Below are positions 23,408 to 32,162 of a stretch of 64,000 bases of DNA, piece by piece; the first letter of the stretch is position 1; every line of letters begins with the position of its first letter. Below the pieces are notes generated by a model. The model ran no database searches and was not told where the DNA came from. It was given only the letters and a program-made list of their open reading frames with translations. The stretch covers positions 124,001 through 188,000 of the forward strand of contig NZ_JRPE02000001.1 in assembly GCF_000765825.2 (NCBI RefSeq), in the 5' to 3' direction. Source of the stretch: Helicobacter magdeburgensis (GTDB lineage: Bacteria; Campylobacterota; Campylobacteria; Campylobacterales; Helicobacteraceae). The position numbers were made by a program, and so were the translations under genes.

Positions 23408-25505
23408 TTAATGCTCTATCCCATCAATCTTAAATGTGCCGTTTTTGACAGATTCTGTGATGTCTTGCCAACTGCTTTTATCATAAACATTGCCTTTAAC
23501 TTGAAAATAATGATTGATAAGCCACTCATTCTTTTTGTGTAAAGAGATGTCCCAATGAATAGGGATTGTGCTAATAATATTTCTATTTTTAGGATAGTTG
23601 CTAAGAATATTTTTTGGCACATTAGGACACCCATTAGGCAGATTATCGCAAAACATACTTGGACTATCATAGTTTGCCATAAGTCTGGAATCTAGTTTTA
23701 ACTTTCCACTTGTATTAAAATCTTTAAACAAAAATAATGAGACAGGACGATGCCCCTTTTGACTTACAGAATATGGTATCCCAATATCATCAAATCCGCT
23801 ATGATCGCTTACTACAAAAATCTGTGTGTTGTCATAGATTCCATTTTCTTTGAGCCATTGCACAAAATCGCTAAGGTAATTCAAAGCACAAGCTTCCGTA
23901 TCATAATGCCGAAAATATACCCTCTCATATTCTTTAACAACATAGTTCATCATATCTTTATGCGGATATGTATCAAAAATAGAATCCTGCGTAAAAGGCA
24001 CATATTCACCATTTTAAAAAGATAATGTATAAGGCAAATGTGTCATCAATGAGTGGAGATATTTAAAAGTTGGCTTTTTAGATTCTGTGTTGTGTAAATG
24101 CGTAAAGGCATAAAATGATGATGCAAATTCTAGGGCTGCTTGTTGATTTGAAAGATTTTCATCTCCTAATAGCCACCGCTCCACCATTGTAGATTCTAGG
24201 GCGAAAAAACAGCTCCGGAGCAAAGCGAAATAAACCAGTATGAAGAAGCAAAAACTTTACTCCATCTTTTTTAGCCAAAATCTGCTTGCTCATTCTTTCT
24301 TTTATATATGGATTGGAATTGTAATAATAGCTCGCATAAGCACGAGCGTTTTGTATAAGCGTTATGTTGTTGTTGTATATTTTTTACCTTGTCAAATCTT
24401 GTTGAAAGATCTGCCATAAAATACCCCACATCATAGCCGTTCTTTACAAAAGTATCACCTATAACACCAAAGGCTTCAGTGATACTATCATCAAGATTAT
24501 CTTTTCTGGCATTCATATTATATACAGCATAATGCTCCCCGCCGATAAGCGTAGCAATACTATGAATAGTAGAGTTTGTCGTAGATATAGCGTTATCAAA
24601 TAGCACAAAGCCATCAAGCTGTGTTTTAAACTCTGGGAATTGCTCTAAGAGTGGATGCATATGTGAGCCACTAAACATATCAAGCACCATAACTATGATA
24701 TTCTTTTCAGTCTTAGAGTAAGAGAATAATTCTTTTTCATAAGGTTGCAGATTGTTTAAATCTTGAATATTCTGGGCGTGAGAATATTTTGCATAATCTT
24801 GTAAAGAGTGTGCTATACCTATAAAATAATAACTACTCATAACAAAAAGTGTAACAAATAATATACCCCATATCTGTTTAAGCCATTTTGTCATCAATAA
24901 ACAAAAGATTATAGAAACACATACTGCAAGAATAAAACAGACATATTTTTGAATCCTTAAATCAGGATTGGCAAAGTTTGGTTTTTGAAATATAAAATGA
25001 TCCATCGCTCCATAATCACCCACGATTACAAATGTATATACAAGCCCTATACAGAGAATGACACTTACACCCCAAACTCCAATCTTAAGCAATCTTGTCT
25101 TATAAAAGAAGCTTGTGAAGTAAATTAATCCAAATGAAGAGAGAATAAAAAAGCCAAATAATGCTCCTAGTGTTTGATATGTTTGGCTTATGTCAAATTG
25201 TGATACATCACTACCATAAATAGCATAAGGGCTAAAGACGCATATCATAAAGCAGATATTAAGAATAGCTAGAATGCTAATATTGCGATAGGTTGTGTAG
25301 GTTTTAGAATCTATGGCAGCGTGTGGGGTGAAAATGTTGAAAAGAATGGTTTTGAGTTTGGTGTTTTTAAATCGTATCCTAGCCTGTGAAAATTTGTCTT
25401 TATGAAAGAAGCTATCTGCCGTATCTTAGCTACATTTAAATCTTTTTCTACATTGAGGTTATACCCCCCCCCCCCCGCTGTTTAATATGTGTATTTTTCA
25501 CTCAT
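23408..25505 (-). pseudogene. Decayed sulfatase/LTA-synthase-family membrane protein
   Basis: Remnant of one gene of about 700 codons. Repaired, it would encode an N-terminal set of four to five transmembrane helices (from 25260 downward) and an alkaline-phosphatase-superfamily domain with NIIVMVLDMFSGSH and VSDHSGF, like phosphoglycerol or phosphoethanolamine transferases. Lesions seen: a frame change near the start (A5 run by 25490-25500 and/or the C13 tract 25464-25476), one near 25421-25427 (a missing base between AKIR and DTADSFFHKD), one near 24375-24385 (A6 run), one near 24177-24190, and an in-frame nonsense codon at 24014-24016 (KNGEY expected, TAA found). ATG at 25505 follows AAAGGAG just after dapF. 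Separate short open frames inside are fragments of this gene. Confidence 0.8.
25464..25476 (-). repeat. Homopolymer C13 (G13 on the coding strand)
   Basis: Thirteen C on the plus strand, about 10 codons after the ATG of the decayed sulfatase-family gene. Long G tracts at the start of surface genes are the usual phase-variation switch in Campylobacter and Helicobacter. Here later lesions make switching useless. Confidence 0.85.
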
Positions 25506-25512
25506 CTCTCCT

Positions 25513-26331
25513 TTATATAGAATTAAGCCACTCACAAATGGCGATGCGTTGGACTTTGCCCTTAAATAAAATATGCTGATTTTCTGTCATTTGTAGCTCT
25601 AAAATCTCATTGCTTGGTGGGATAAGCAAAGCCTTTTTCCCACACAAGCCTAGCCTTAAAGCCATAGCAAATACCGCAGCTGCACCCGTCCCACACGCTT
25701 GGGTAATGTCCTCCACTCCCCTTTCATAAGTCATATACAAAATCCTGCTTCTATCGCTACTTTCATCAATGTAGGCAAGATTCACATTCGCATTATATTT
25801 TTCACGCAAAGCCCTTAAAAGCTCATCTTTTAAGTATGTCAGCATTTTTTTATCATTCACAAAGCCCACAAGGTGTGGCACTCCACTATCAAGTAAAGCC
25901 CACGATTTAACGCCGTAAGGATTAGATTCTACTATGTGTTCTTCCACAAGCTTATAAGCACCCAAATCGCTTTGCACTAAGCTGGTATCACTCTCATCTA
26001 TTGTAATCCCTATAATCCCAGCCTGACTTAAAAAGCTATGCTTCCTAGGAGCTATGCCCTCCACAAATGCGTAATGCCCGATACTCCTACTCGCATTACC
26101 ACACATTTTAGCCTTTGAGCCATCAGCGTTGTAAAACTCCCACTCATACGCATATTTTTTAGAATCTTTAGAATCCTGCCCCAGCAAAAGCACAACCATA
26201 CCATCAGCACCAATACCATTATGTCGCTCACATACACGCTTTGCAAGGCTAGAACGCCCCCCATTGTCGCGTTCAAAACTTTGAAAAATCAAAAAGTCAT
26301 TGCCACTGCTACTATATTTAATAAAACGCAT
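25513..26331 (-). CDS. dapF: Diaminopimelate epimerase
   Basis: A 272-aa enzyme that interconverts LL- and meso-diaminopimelate for lysine and peptidoglycan. Both catalytic Cys are present: Cys77 in MCGNASR and the Cys of ACGTGAA near residue 213. The N-terminal SSSGNDFLIF motif and the substrate-binding YERGVEDITQ segment are intact. Normal length. Start ATG lies one base after the stop of coaE. Confidence 0.96.
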   Translation of the reverse strand: MRFIKYSSSGNDFLIFQSFERDNGGRSSLAKRVCERHNGIGADGMVVLLLGQDSKDSKKYAYEWEFYNADGSKAKMCGNASRSIGHYAFVEGIAPRKHSFLSQAGIIGITIDESDTSLVQSDLGAYKLVEEHIVESNPYGVKSWALLDSGVPHLVGFVNDKKMLTYLKDELLRALREKYNANVNLAYIDESSDRSRILYMTYERGVEDITQACGTGAAAVFAMALRLGLCGKKALLIPPSNEILELQMTENQHILFKGKVQRIAICEWLNSI

Positions 26332-26332
26332 A

Positions 26333-26941
26333 CTAACGCCTATATGATGGCAAAGATTGTAAATAAGATTCTAGCCGTTGCTGCAAGGAACGCAAATCTC
26401 CATCATTACCTATAATATCATCTGCCAAGCGACATTTCTGCTCAATAGGAATCTGCGCCTCTAGTCGTGCTGTGGCATCTTCAAGGCTTAGATTATCACG
26501 CTTTATGATTCTAGCAATGGCTTTGTCTTTTGGCGTATAAACCACAAGGGAGCGTGCCACAGGGTAAGTCTCCTTGCCACCAACTTCAAAAAAAAGTGGA
26601 ATGTCCAAAAAATACCACACACCCTTTTCCTCAAGCTGCCACGCTTTTGAGAGAATCTCAGCTTGAATGGGCGGATGCAGAATATTTTGAAGTTTTTCAC
26701 GCTCCTTAGATGAACTAAAAATAATTTTTCCTAATTTTTTACGATTAATTTTTCCATTCTCATCTGCAATAGAATCTCCAAATGCTTTAAGCACTTCCAC
26801 CGCATACTCATCAAGCATTTTGTGAGCTATGCTATCCCCACATACACTCTCATATCCATACAATGAAAGAAAGCTCACAAGTGTGCTTTTTCCACTCCCA
26901 ATAGATCCTGTCAATGCAATAGCATAACGCAGCTCCCCCAT
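26333..26941 (-). CDS. coaE: Dephospho-CoA kinase
   Basis: A 202-aa P-loop kinase for the last step of coenzyme A synthesis. Walker A is GSIGSGKST (about residues 12-20). The CoA domain has GDSIAHKML, and the lid has RIIKRDNLSLEDATAR with the catalytic Arg residues. Normal length. It lies between speE and dapF on one strand. The speE-coaE order is the same as in H. pylori. Confidence 0.94.
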   Translation of the reverse strand: MGELRYAIALTGSIGSGKSTLVSFLSLYGYESVCGDSIAHKMLDEYAVEVLKAFGDSIADENGKINRKKLGKIIFSSSKEREKLQNILHPPIQAEILSKAWQLEEKGVWYFLDIPLFFEVGGKETYPVARSLVVYTPKDKAIARIIKRDNLSLEDATARLEAQIPIEQKCRLADDIIGNDGDLRSLQQRLESYLQSLPSYRR

Positions 26942-26949
26942 TTTACCCC

Positions 26950-27738
26950 CTAAAAACGTGCAATACCATTAAGTTTATCAAATAAAAAGTTTGGCAGCAC
27001 AAAGGCATTTTCGTGAATCTTGGCATTATAATATTGCAACTGCGGAAGAAGATCTATCTTTTGCAAAAGCATATCCGCACAAGGGTGAAGCCTTTTAGAA
27101 GCAAAAATATAACTCTTATCGCTCAAAATGCTGATGTGCGAGAAAAAAGGCATAATGATTTGAAAAAAATCCTCGCAATATTTGAGAGATTCAATAAATA
27201 GATTTTCTTCAAGCAAAGGGTGATGATTACGGATAATCAAAATCCCCTCACTTGTCAGCATACGCGATAAGCCATCAATTTGATGTTTATTCAAAATAGA
27301 ATCTGCGATGATAACATCATACTTTTTAATCTCTAAGTCCATTGCTTGAGCTACAAGCCTAAAATCTTTATGCTGCATAACCTGATGAAAATGGGGCAAA
27401 AAGCTCATCAGTGAATCTAAGCTCTTTCTGTCCCCTTGCACACAATCAACGCTTACATTGTGTTTCAAACATTCATAAGCAATCTCAAGATTAAAACTAT
27501 CAAAAAGCAATACATTTTTTGGCTTTTGGATAACGCAAAGTGGAATATGAGAGAGAAGCTCAGATTCTATATAGAGATATTTTTTAAGCATTAAATGCTT
27601 TTCATCAATCATCGCTACTTCATCAAAATCAGCACTCTTAAAAATCTCTACAATATGTGTGCTACGAGAATCTACAAGCTTTCTTTCAATGGTGTATTCC
27701 TGCCTAAAATTTGAAGTGAGTTGTCGTGTAATCCACAT
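26950..27738 (-). CDS. speE: Spermidine synthase-like protein
   Basis: A 262-aa aminopropyltransferase-fold protein that resembles H. pylori SpeE (262 aa) nearly end to end: MWITRQLTSNFRQEYTIE at the N-terminus, LLFDSFNLEIAYE in place of the canonical GGGxG motif, and VQGDRKSLDSLMSFLPHF. As in H. pylori several residues of the classical substrate site differ from human or E. coli enzymes. ATG 27738 is chosen by this similarity. ATG 27759 would add seven residues and has no better ribosome-binding site. Confidence 0.85.
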   Translation of the reverse strand: MWITRQLTSNFRQEYTIERKLVDSRSTHIVEIFKSADFDEVAMIDEKHLMLKKYLYIESELLSHIPLCVIQKPKNVLLFDSFNLEIAYECLKHNVSVDCVQGDRKSLDSLMSFLPHFHQVMQHKDFRLVAQAMDLEIKKYDVIIADSILNKHQIDGLSRMLTSEGILIIRNHHPLLEENLFIESLKYCEDFFQIIMPFFSHISILSDKSYIFASKRLHPCADMLLQKIDLLPQLQYYNAKIHENAFVLPNFLFDKLNGIARF

Positions 27739-27827
27739 AACAAAAAAACCTTTCAACATTAAATCTCAAGGGCTAAACTCTACAAAATATTTTTAAAGAT
27801 GAAGTTAATAGCGAGTAAATGAGTCCT

Positions 27828-27936
27828 AAAAACTCCCTTGCAGGTGCTTATGGCACACAAAATTACAAGATGCTCTGCTGTGTTCCCACCCTGAAGCGTT
27901 GTCTTGCAAACTTATTGCATAAGTCTGCAAGGAAGC
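27828..27936 (-). ncRNA. ffs: SRP RNA (4.5S RNA)
   Basis: Minus-strand RNA of about 105 nt folding into one long rod. The universally conserved domain IV is present at 27873-27894: CAGG, a 3-bp stem, the GGAA tetraloop, and AGCAG. The 5' and 3' ends pair (CTTCCTTGCAG with CTGCAAGGGAG, one G-U), followed by ACTTATG/CATAAG and TTGCAAGA/TCTTGTAA stems. A T5 run follows the last stem. TATAAT lies just upstream. It works with Ffh in targeting membrane proteins. Confidence 0.88.
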
Positions 27937-27942
27937 GGTGGA

Positions 27943-27948
27943 ATTATA
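27943..27948 (-). promoter_or_regulatory. -10 box of ffs
   Basis: Minus-strand TATAAT, seven bases before the predicted 5' end of the SRP RNA. Confidence 0.65.
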
Positions 27949-27978
27949 TCTTAAAGTGCTTAAAAGTGATTGAAGAAA

Positions 27979-28659
27979 TTAGCTCTCGCTTGGTTTTTTA
28001 GGATAACAAAAGCGATAGCCCCTGCGGCGAACAGTCTCAATCGTGCCGATATTAAGAGGTTTATCCATTTTTTGACGAATCTGATTAATCGCCACTTCAA
28101 TGACATTTGGTGTTACAAGCTCTGGCTCCTCCCAAATCGCATCAAGCAGTTGTTCTTTTGAAACGATTTGATCACGATGGCGTGCAAGGTGGGTAAGCAC
28201 CTCAAAAGGTTTGCCTTTAACCTCAATCTCTTGCCCCTTATATGTAATTTTCTCTTCATCTGGGTTAATGACTAAATCCTCAATTTCAATCACACTTGAA
28301 CCCCAAAATCGCAATCTAGCCTGAATCCTAACAAGCAAAACTTCAGCATTAAAAGGTTTAGAAATAAAGTCATCAGCTCCTTCTTTAAATGCGTGAAGTT
28401 CATTTTCAACAGAAGACTTGCTAGACATTATCACAACAGGTGTGCGTGGGGATTTTTCTTTCACTTGAGAGATAATATCAACTCCGCAACCATCTGGTAA
28501 ATCCCAATCCGATAGCACCAAATCATAGTTACGAATACTGATAAAGTATTCCCCATCTTTTAGATTCTCCGCAATATCAGTTTGGTAGCTATGCCCATTT
28601 AACATATCCTCAATACTCTTGCACAAAGCCGAATCATCCTCAATGACTAAGATTCTCAT
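27979..28659 (-). CDS. hsrA: Orphan response regulator HsrA/CosR
   Basis: A 226-aa OmpR-family regulator. The DNA-binding half is nearly identical to H. pylori HP1043 (RLRFWGS, KGKPFEVLTHLARHRDQIV, a wing ending RRRGYRFCYPK). HsrA/CosR is essential and controls energy metabolism, oxidative-stress and ribosomal genes. No kinase gene is adjacent. Unlike H. pylori HsrA, which lacks a normal phosphorylation site, this receiver keeps E7-D8-D9, D51, a Ser switch in VIMSSK and Lys in SKPF. The promoter has an extended -10. AAAGGAAA precedes the ATG. Confidence 0.93.
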   Translation of the reverse strand: MRILVIEDDSALCKSIEDMLNGHSYQTDIAENLKDGEYFISIRNYDLVLSDWDLPDGCGVDIISQVKEKSPRTPVVIMSSKSSVENELHAFKEGADDFISKPFNAEVLLVRIQARLRFWGSSVIEIEDLVINPDEEKITYKGQEIEVKGKPFEVLTHLARHRDQIVSKEQLLDAIWEEPELVTPNVIEVAINQIRQKMDKPLNIGTIETVRRRGYRFCYPKKPSES

Positions 28660-28693
28660 TTTCCTTTCCTCTCAATACTTAAAATTAGCTTCA

Positions 28694-28702
28694 ATTATAG
28701 CA
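28694..28702 (-). promoter_or_regulatory. Extended -10 promoter of hsrA
   Basis: Minus-strand TGCTATAAT (28702-28694). The predicted start is near 28687, 28 nt before the ATG. Confidence 0.6.
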
Positions 28703-28706
28703 TAAT

Positions 28707-29465
28707 TTATAATAACAATTTCCCAATTCTAAAATTTCTTGTGCTTGAAGTAGCAAACAACACCTTTTTAAACCAAAAAAGATTATCTTTCACATCAAAA
28801 CGCTTAAGTGCATCATTACTTTCTTCTACTTGATTTAAGCCACCCTGCATTGTGTAAAACGCTTCATAGCCCATACTCTTAGCTGTGCGGAGCAAACCTT
28901 GATTATAGTTTCCATCTGGCCAAGCTAGGTGTTTTGTATCCACACCAAGCTGTTCTTTAATCAAGCGTTTTGAGAGTTCAAAATCATCGTGCCACGACAC
29001 AGACACGACATTTGAAAACTGATAAGTATGCGTCATAGAGCCGATACTAAATACATCTTGCATTTTACACACCTCTTCCCAATTACACATCACACTTCTT
29101 GGGCTATGCAAAAGCGTATTTTTACACTCACTATGTGGGATAGGCTGATATTCTTGCTTCTGCTTTGAAGATTCATCTATCCACTCTGTTACCACAAAAA
29201 GCCCCGCCTTCACCCAATGATGTTTTAATACCTCATAGGCATTTTGGTAAATATCCCTCCACGCCCCATCAAATGTAAGAAGCACACATTTTTGCGGTAG
29301 CTCCATCTGTCCTTGTTTGATGGCTATCATATCATCAAGGCTTAAAAAAGTGTAAGATTTTTTCTGCAAATACTCTATCTGCTTTTCAAAAACTGCTAAT
29401 GAAACACTGTGAGAATCTTGCATATCACGGATATGTGTGTAACGGAGTATAGGAATACAATTCAT
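28707..29465 (-). CDS. Polysaccharide deacetylase-family protein
   Basis: A 252-aa protein with a NodB-type fold. Motif 1 is TFDGAWRDIY (TFDDG in the canonical enzyme), the H-x-x-x-H region is reduced to SMTHTYQFS, and the C-terminal part has LAWPDGNYNQG like the RxPY/xPxGxY motif. No signal peptide is visible, so it would act in the cytoplasm or be exported otherwise. Altered metal ligands leave catalysis uncertain. Its start overlaps the flgL stop by four bases, so it is co-translated with a flagellar gene. Confidence 0.75.
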   Translation of the reverse strand: MNCIPILRYTHIRDMQDSHSVSLAVFEKQIEYLQKKSYTFLSLDDMIAIKQGQMELPQKCVLLTFDGAWRDIYQNAYEVLKHHWVKAGLFVVTEWIDESSKQKQEYQPIPHSECKNTLLHSPRSVMCNWEEVCKMQDVFSIGSMTHTYQFSNVVSVSWHDDFELSKRLIKEQLGVDTKHLAWPDGNYNQGLLRTAKSMGYEAFYTMQGGLNQVEESNDALKRFDVKDNLFWFKKVLFATSSTRNFRIGKLLL

Positions 29466-32029
29466 AGATAATTCACCAATGACATTTGATTAATACGGCT
29501 TGTTGAAGCAAGCACAGCATTGTAATTTGTCGTAAGGTTTGAGAAGTGATTATAAGTCTCTGCAACATCAGTGCCAATAGTATCACTCTTAATGGATTCT
29601 ATTTGCACACGCAAGACTTCATTGCGTCTAATGACATTCTCAAAACTCCTGCTATGCGCGCCATTAAGTGCTATCATCTTTTCTATATGATCGCTTAAAT
29701 GCCCAAAAAGTTCAATGCCATTTTGAATCCCCTTATTCCGCATTTCACTTGTATATTCGTCCCCAAACGCGTCTGGGCGATACACCCCTGCCCTTACAGC
29801 CTCAATAATACCATCAAGGGATTTGAAAAAATTCACATCAGGTTCATCAATAGTGAGTGCATTATTGGCATTAAAAGTCAAAGAAGAGCGGTAGTTGCGT
29901 ATTCCCTGCTCACTAAAATCATTACTTGCATTATCATACATCATAAATTTCATACGCGACACAGAACGCATTTCATCACTTATCTCAATACGCCCATCTT
30001 GTGTCAAATACGCACTTACACGCCCTTTTGTCTGGGCTAGAAGCGATTCATAGGCATTTTTGCCTTCTTGCGTTGGCACACCCTTTTGAGCTTGGGCGTT
30101 TTGATAATACTCCATAGGCTGATTGCTATAATTAAGGGCAATGTTAATCGCATCAAGTAGTTGCCGATAGGACACATCATCGGCTTTGCTGATTGTTACT
30201 GCTGGTGGCTCATCGTGGGGATTATAAAGTGGGATTGAAAACTCCGCTTGAGACTTTGGATCATTCAAGTCAAAATCCGCATTAGGCAAGACAAGATAGC
30301 TCCCCTTATTGCTAAACTCAATACGCGCATTAACAGGGATTCCATTATGGTCTTCAAGCACGAGATGATAGGTCTGCCCATCTAAACTTCCCCCAGCCAC
30401 AGCAGAAAGCTTTGTCTCATCATTCGCATACCCCATACCATTTGCTAGAATCTGCGATACATTAGAGATAAGCTTTGAGCCTTGATTATCAAAGCTGACT
30501 TGATCATACTCTGTGCGATAGTCCCGCCTTATACCCTTTGTCTCTAGCCCCATATCATTAAGCGTTGTGAGAGAGAGACTAAAGCCACTAGGACCATTAT
30601 ATGGCGGATTCATCATATCCCTATCTTTATGCGTTACATTCATATCACGCAGCACAAGCTCCCCACGGATAATCTCGCCTTCAACCTTGCCGCCAAAATG
30701 CTTTTTAATCATAGCAAGTAAATCCTGCACTTCTAAATCATCACTCACCGCCACACTTAAAGCTTCAATAGGCTCTTCATTAATCGTGCCATCATCGTGA
30801 TTTGGGCGAGTCCCTGCTATCACAAGTGTGCTTACATCTTCATTTAGCACATCTTTGAGCTTTGTATTAAGCGTAGCAGGGAAGTTATCCTTAGTCAGCA
30901 AGGTTGAAGGGAAAGTGAGATTTCTGTGATCATAATTATCTTTTATCGCCTCAAGATGAGATTGTGAAAATTCCCCCATAAATGGGCTTTTTTGAAAACT
31001 CGTAACCCTAGCTCCAAGGGCTGGAAGATCATCAAGATTCTCAACATCCATATCACTTGATATAAGATTGAAATCCAAATTCGCATTACCGGGCTGAAGA
31101 TTCTTAATCTCAATCTGCCCCCAAAAATTCAGGCTCACATCAACAACTTTATTCTTGCTTGTATTCCCAAACTCCTTGCCTATTTTATCTAACAAGTCCT
31201 GCACCTTTGTGGCGTTATTTGGATTCTTATAGCCCACATCAAAGTCAAATTTACTCTTAAAGCTTGTGCCATCTGGTCGCACACCGCGTAAGTAAAAATA
31301 CTCCTTGCCATTGTTACTTGTGTCATCATCGTTATCACCTAGCAAATCACGCAAGGTATCCCCTGCCTTAATATACACTTCTTCGGGTATATCACCGCGT
31401 TTAATCCTATCCATAATGTCGTTATTCAGCTTTGTTTGATTAAATTTGCGGATATTTGTAGTGATACTCTTATGATGGTCAGAATCTCGCCCAAAAAACA
31501 GCTCCTGCCCCGTGATATTATAAGGTATAGGATTATTGTTACTTACCAATGCTTCCAAAGTTTCATCATTGCCCTTATATGTGCCATCAGGCTCAAAAGG
31601 GCGGATTTTGACATTACTCCCGGCAAAGAGAAACTCCCCACCAATAGAAGTATTAGCAATATTTATCATATGATCTTTAAGCTTTTCTAAGTCCCTAGCA
31701 ATCGCCTCGCGTGAAGTAGGAGAGTGAATATCATTTGCCGCTTGAATAAGCTTTGTATTAAACTGCTCGGCGGTTTGGGAAAGCTCTGCTAGAGCCTTAT
31801 CGGTATTAAGCGTAGAAGTATAGGCATCATTACCCACATCAATGCCTTGATCAAGATTGATTTTTTCATATTCAAGCTTGAGATTCTGATTAAACACACT
31901 ACTATCTTGGTAACCATACTGAATCTTAAGCCCCGAAGCAATCTTAGTATTTATATCCATAAGTTTGCTTTGCATCGTGCCTTGATAATAATTCATTTGG
32001 TTATACTTCGTGCCAAATGTAACTCTCAT
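29462..32029 (-). CDS. flgL: Flagellar hook-associated protein FlgL (HAP3)
   Basis: An 855-aa hook-filament junction protein, long as in other Helicobacter (about 830 aa in H. pylori). N-terminal flagellin-like helices (MRVTFGTKYNQMNYYQGTMQ, then TSTLNTDKALAELSQTAEQFN) and C-terminal helices (NEVLRVQIESIKSDTIGTDV, SNLTTNYNAVLASTSRINQM) form the D0/D1 core. The large middle part is a variable domain. It is exported by the flagellar type III system. A sigma-54 promoter lies at 32093-32110. The last four bases overlap the polysaccharide deacetylase gene. Confidence 0.93.
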   Translation of the reverse strand: MRVTFGTKYNQMNYYQGTMQSKLMDINTKIASGLKIQYGYQDSSVFNQNLKLEYEKINLDQGIDVGNDAYTSTLNTDKALAELSQTAEQFNTKLIQAANDIHSPTSREAIARDLEKLKDHMINIANTSIGGEFLFAGSNVKIRPFEPDGTYKGNDETLEALVSNNNPIPYNITGQELFFGRDSDHHKSITTNIRKFNQTKLNNDIMDRIKRGDIPEEVYIKAGDTLRDLLGDNDDDTSNNGKEYFYLRGVRPDGTSFKSKFDFDVGYKNPNNATKVQDLLDKIGKEFGNTSKNKVVDVSLNFWGQIEIKNLQPGNANLDFNLISSDMDVENLDDLPALGARVTSFQKSPFMGEFSQSHLEAIKDNYDHRNLTFPSTLLTKDNFPATLNTKLKDVLNEDVSTLVIAGTRPNHDDGTINEEPIEALSVAVSDDLEVQDLLAMIKKHFGGKVEGEIIRGELVLRDMNVTHKDRDMMNPPYNGPSGFSLSLTTLNDMGLETKGIRRDYRTEYDQVSFDNQGSKLISNVSQILANGMGYANDETKLSAVAGGSLDGQTYHLVLEDHNGIPVNARIEFSNKGSYLVLPNADFDLNDPKSQAEFSIPLYNPHDEPPAVTISKADDVSYRQLLDAINIALNYSNQPMEYYQNAQAQKGVPTQEGKNAYESLLAQTKGRVSAYLTQDGRIEISDEMRSVSRMKFMMYDNASNDFSEQGIRNYRSSLTFNANNALTIDEPDVNFFKSLDGIIEAVRAGVYRPDAFGDEYTSEMRNKGIQNGIELFGHLSDHIEKMIALNGAHSRSFENVIRRNEVLRVQIESIKSDTIGTDVAETYNHFSNLTTNYNAVLASTSRINQMSLVNYL

Positions 32030-32092
32030 TGTCCTATTCCTTGCATATTTTTCGTCCTTGAAACAACTCTGCCTTATCTATATCGGCACTTT

Positions 32093-32110
32093 AAGCAAAA
32101 ACAATACCTT
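32093..32110 (-). promoter_or_regulatory. Sigma-54 promoter of flgL
   Basis: Minus strand AAGGTATTGTTTTTGCTT: GG, ten bases, GC, with a strong TTTGCTT -12 element. About 60 nt before the flgL ATG. Confidence 0.7.
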
Positions 32111-32162
32111 TTTACTATCTAAAGACTTAAATTAACAGAATCTAGCTTCTCGCAAAATCTGC

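Noticed and set aside
24014-24223. Separate small genes at 24014-24223 and 23408-24001
   Set aside because: They continue the sulfatase-family frame across frameshifts and a nonsense codon, and their starts are arbitrary.
27859-27960. Plus-strand open frame across the SRP RNA region
   Set aside because: Antisense to a highly structured RNA gene; no ribosome-binding site.
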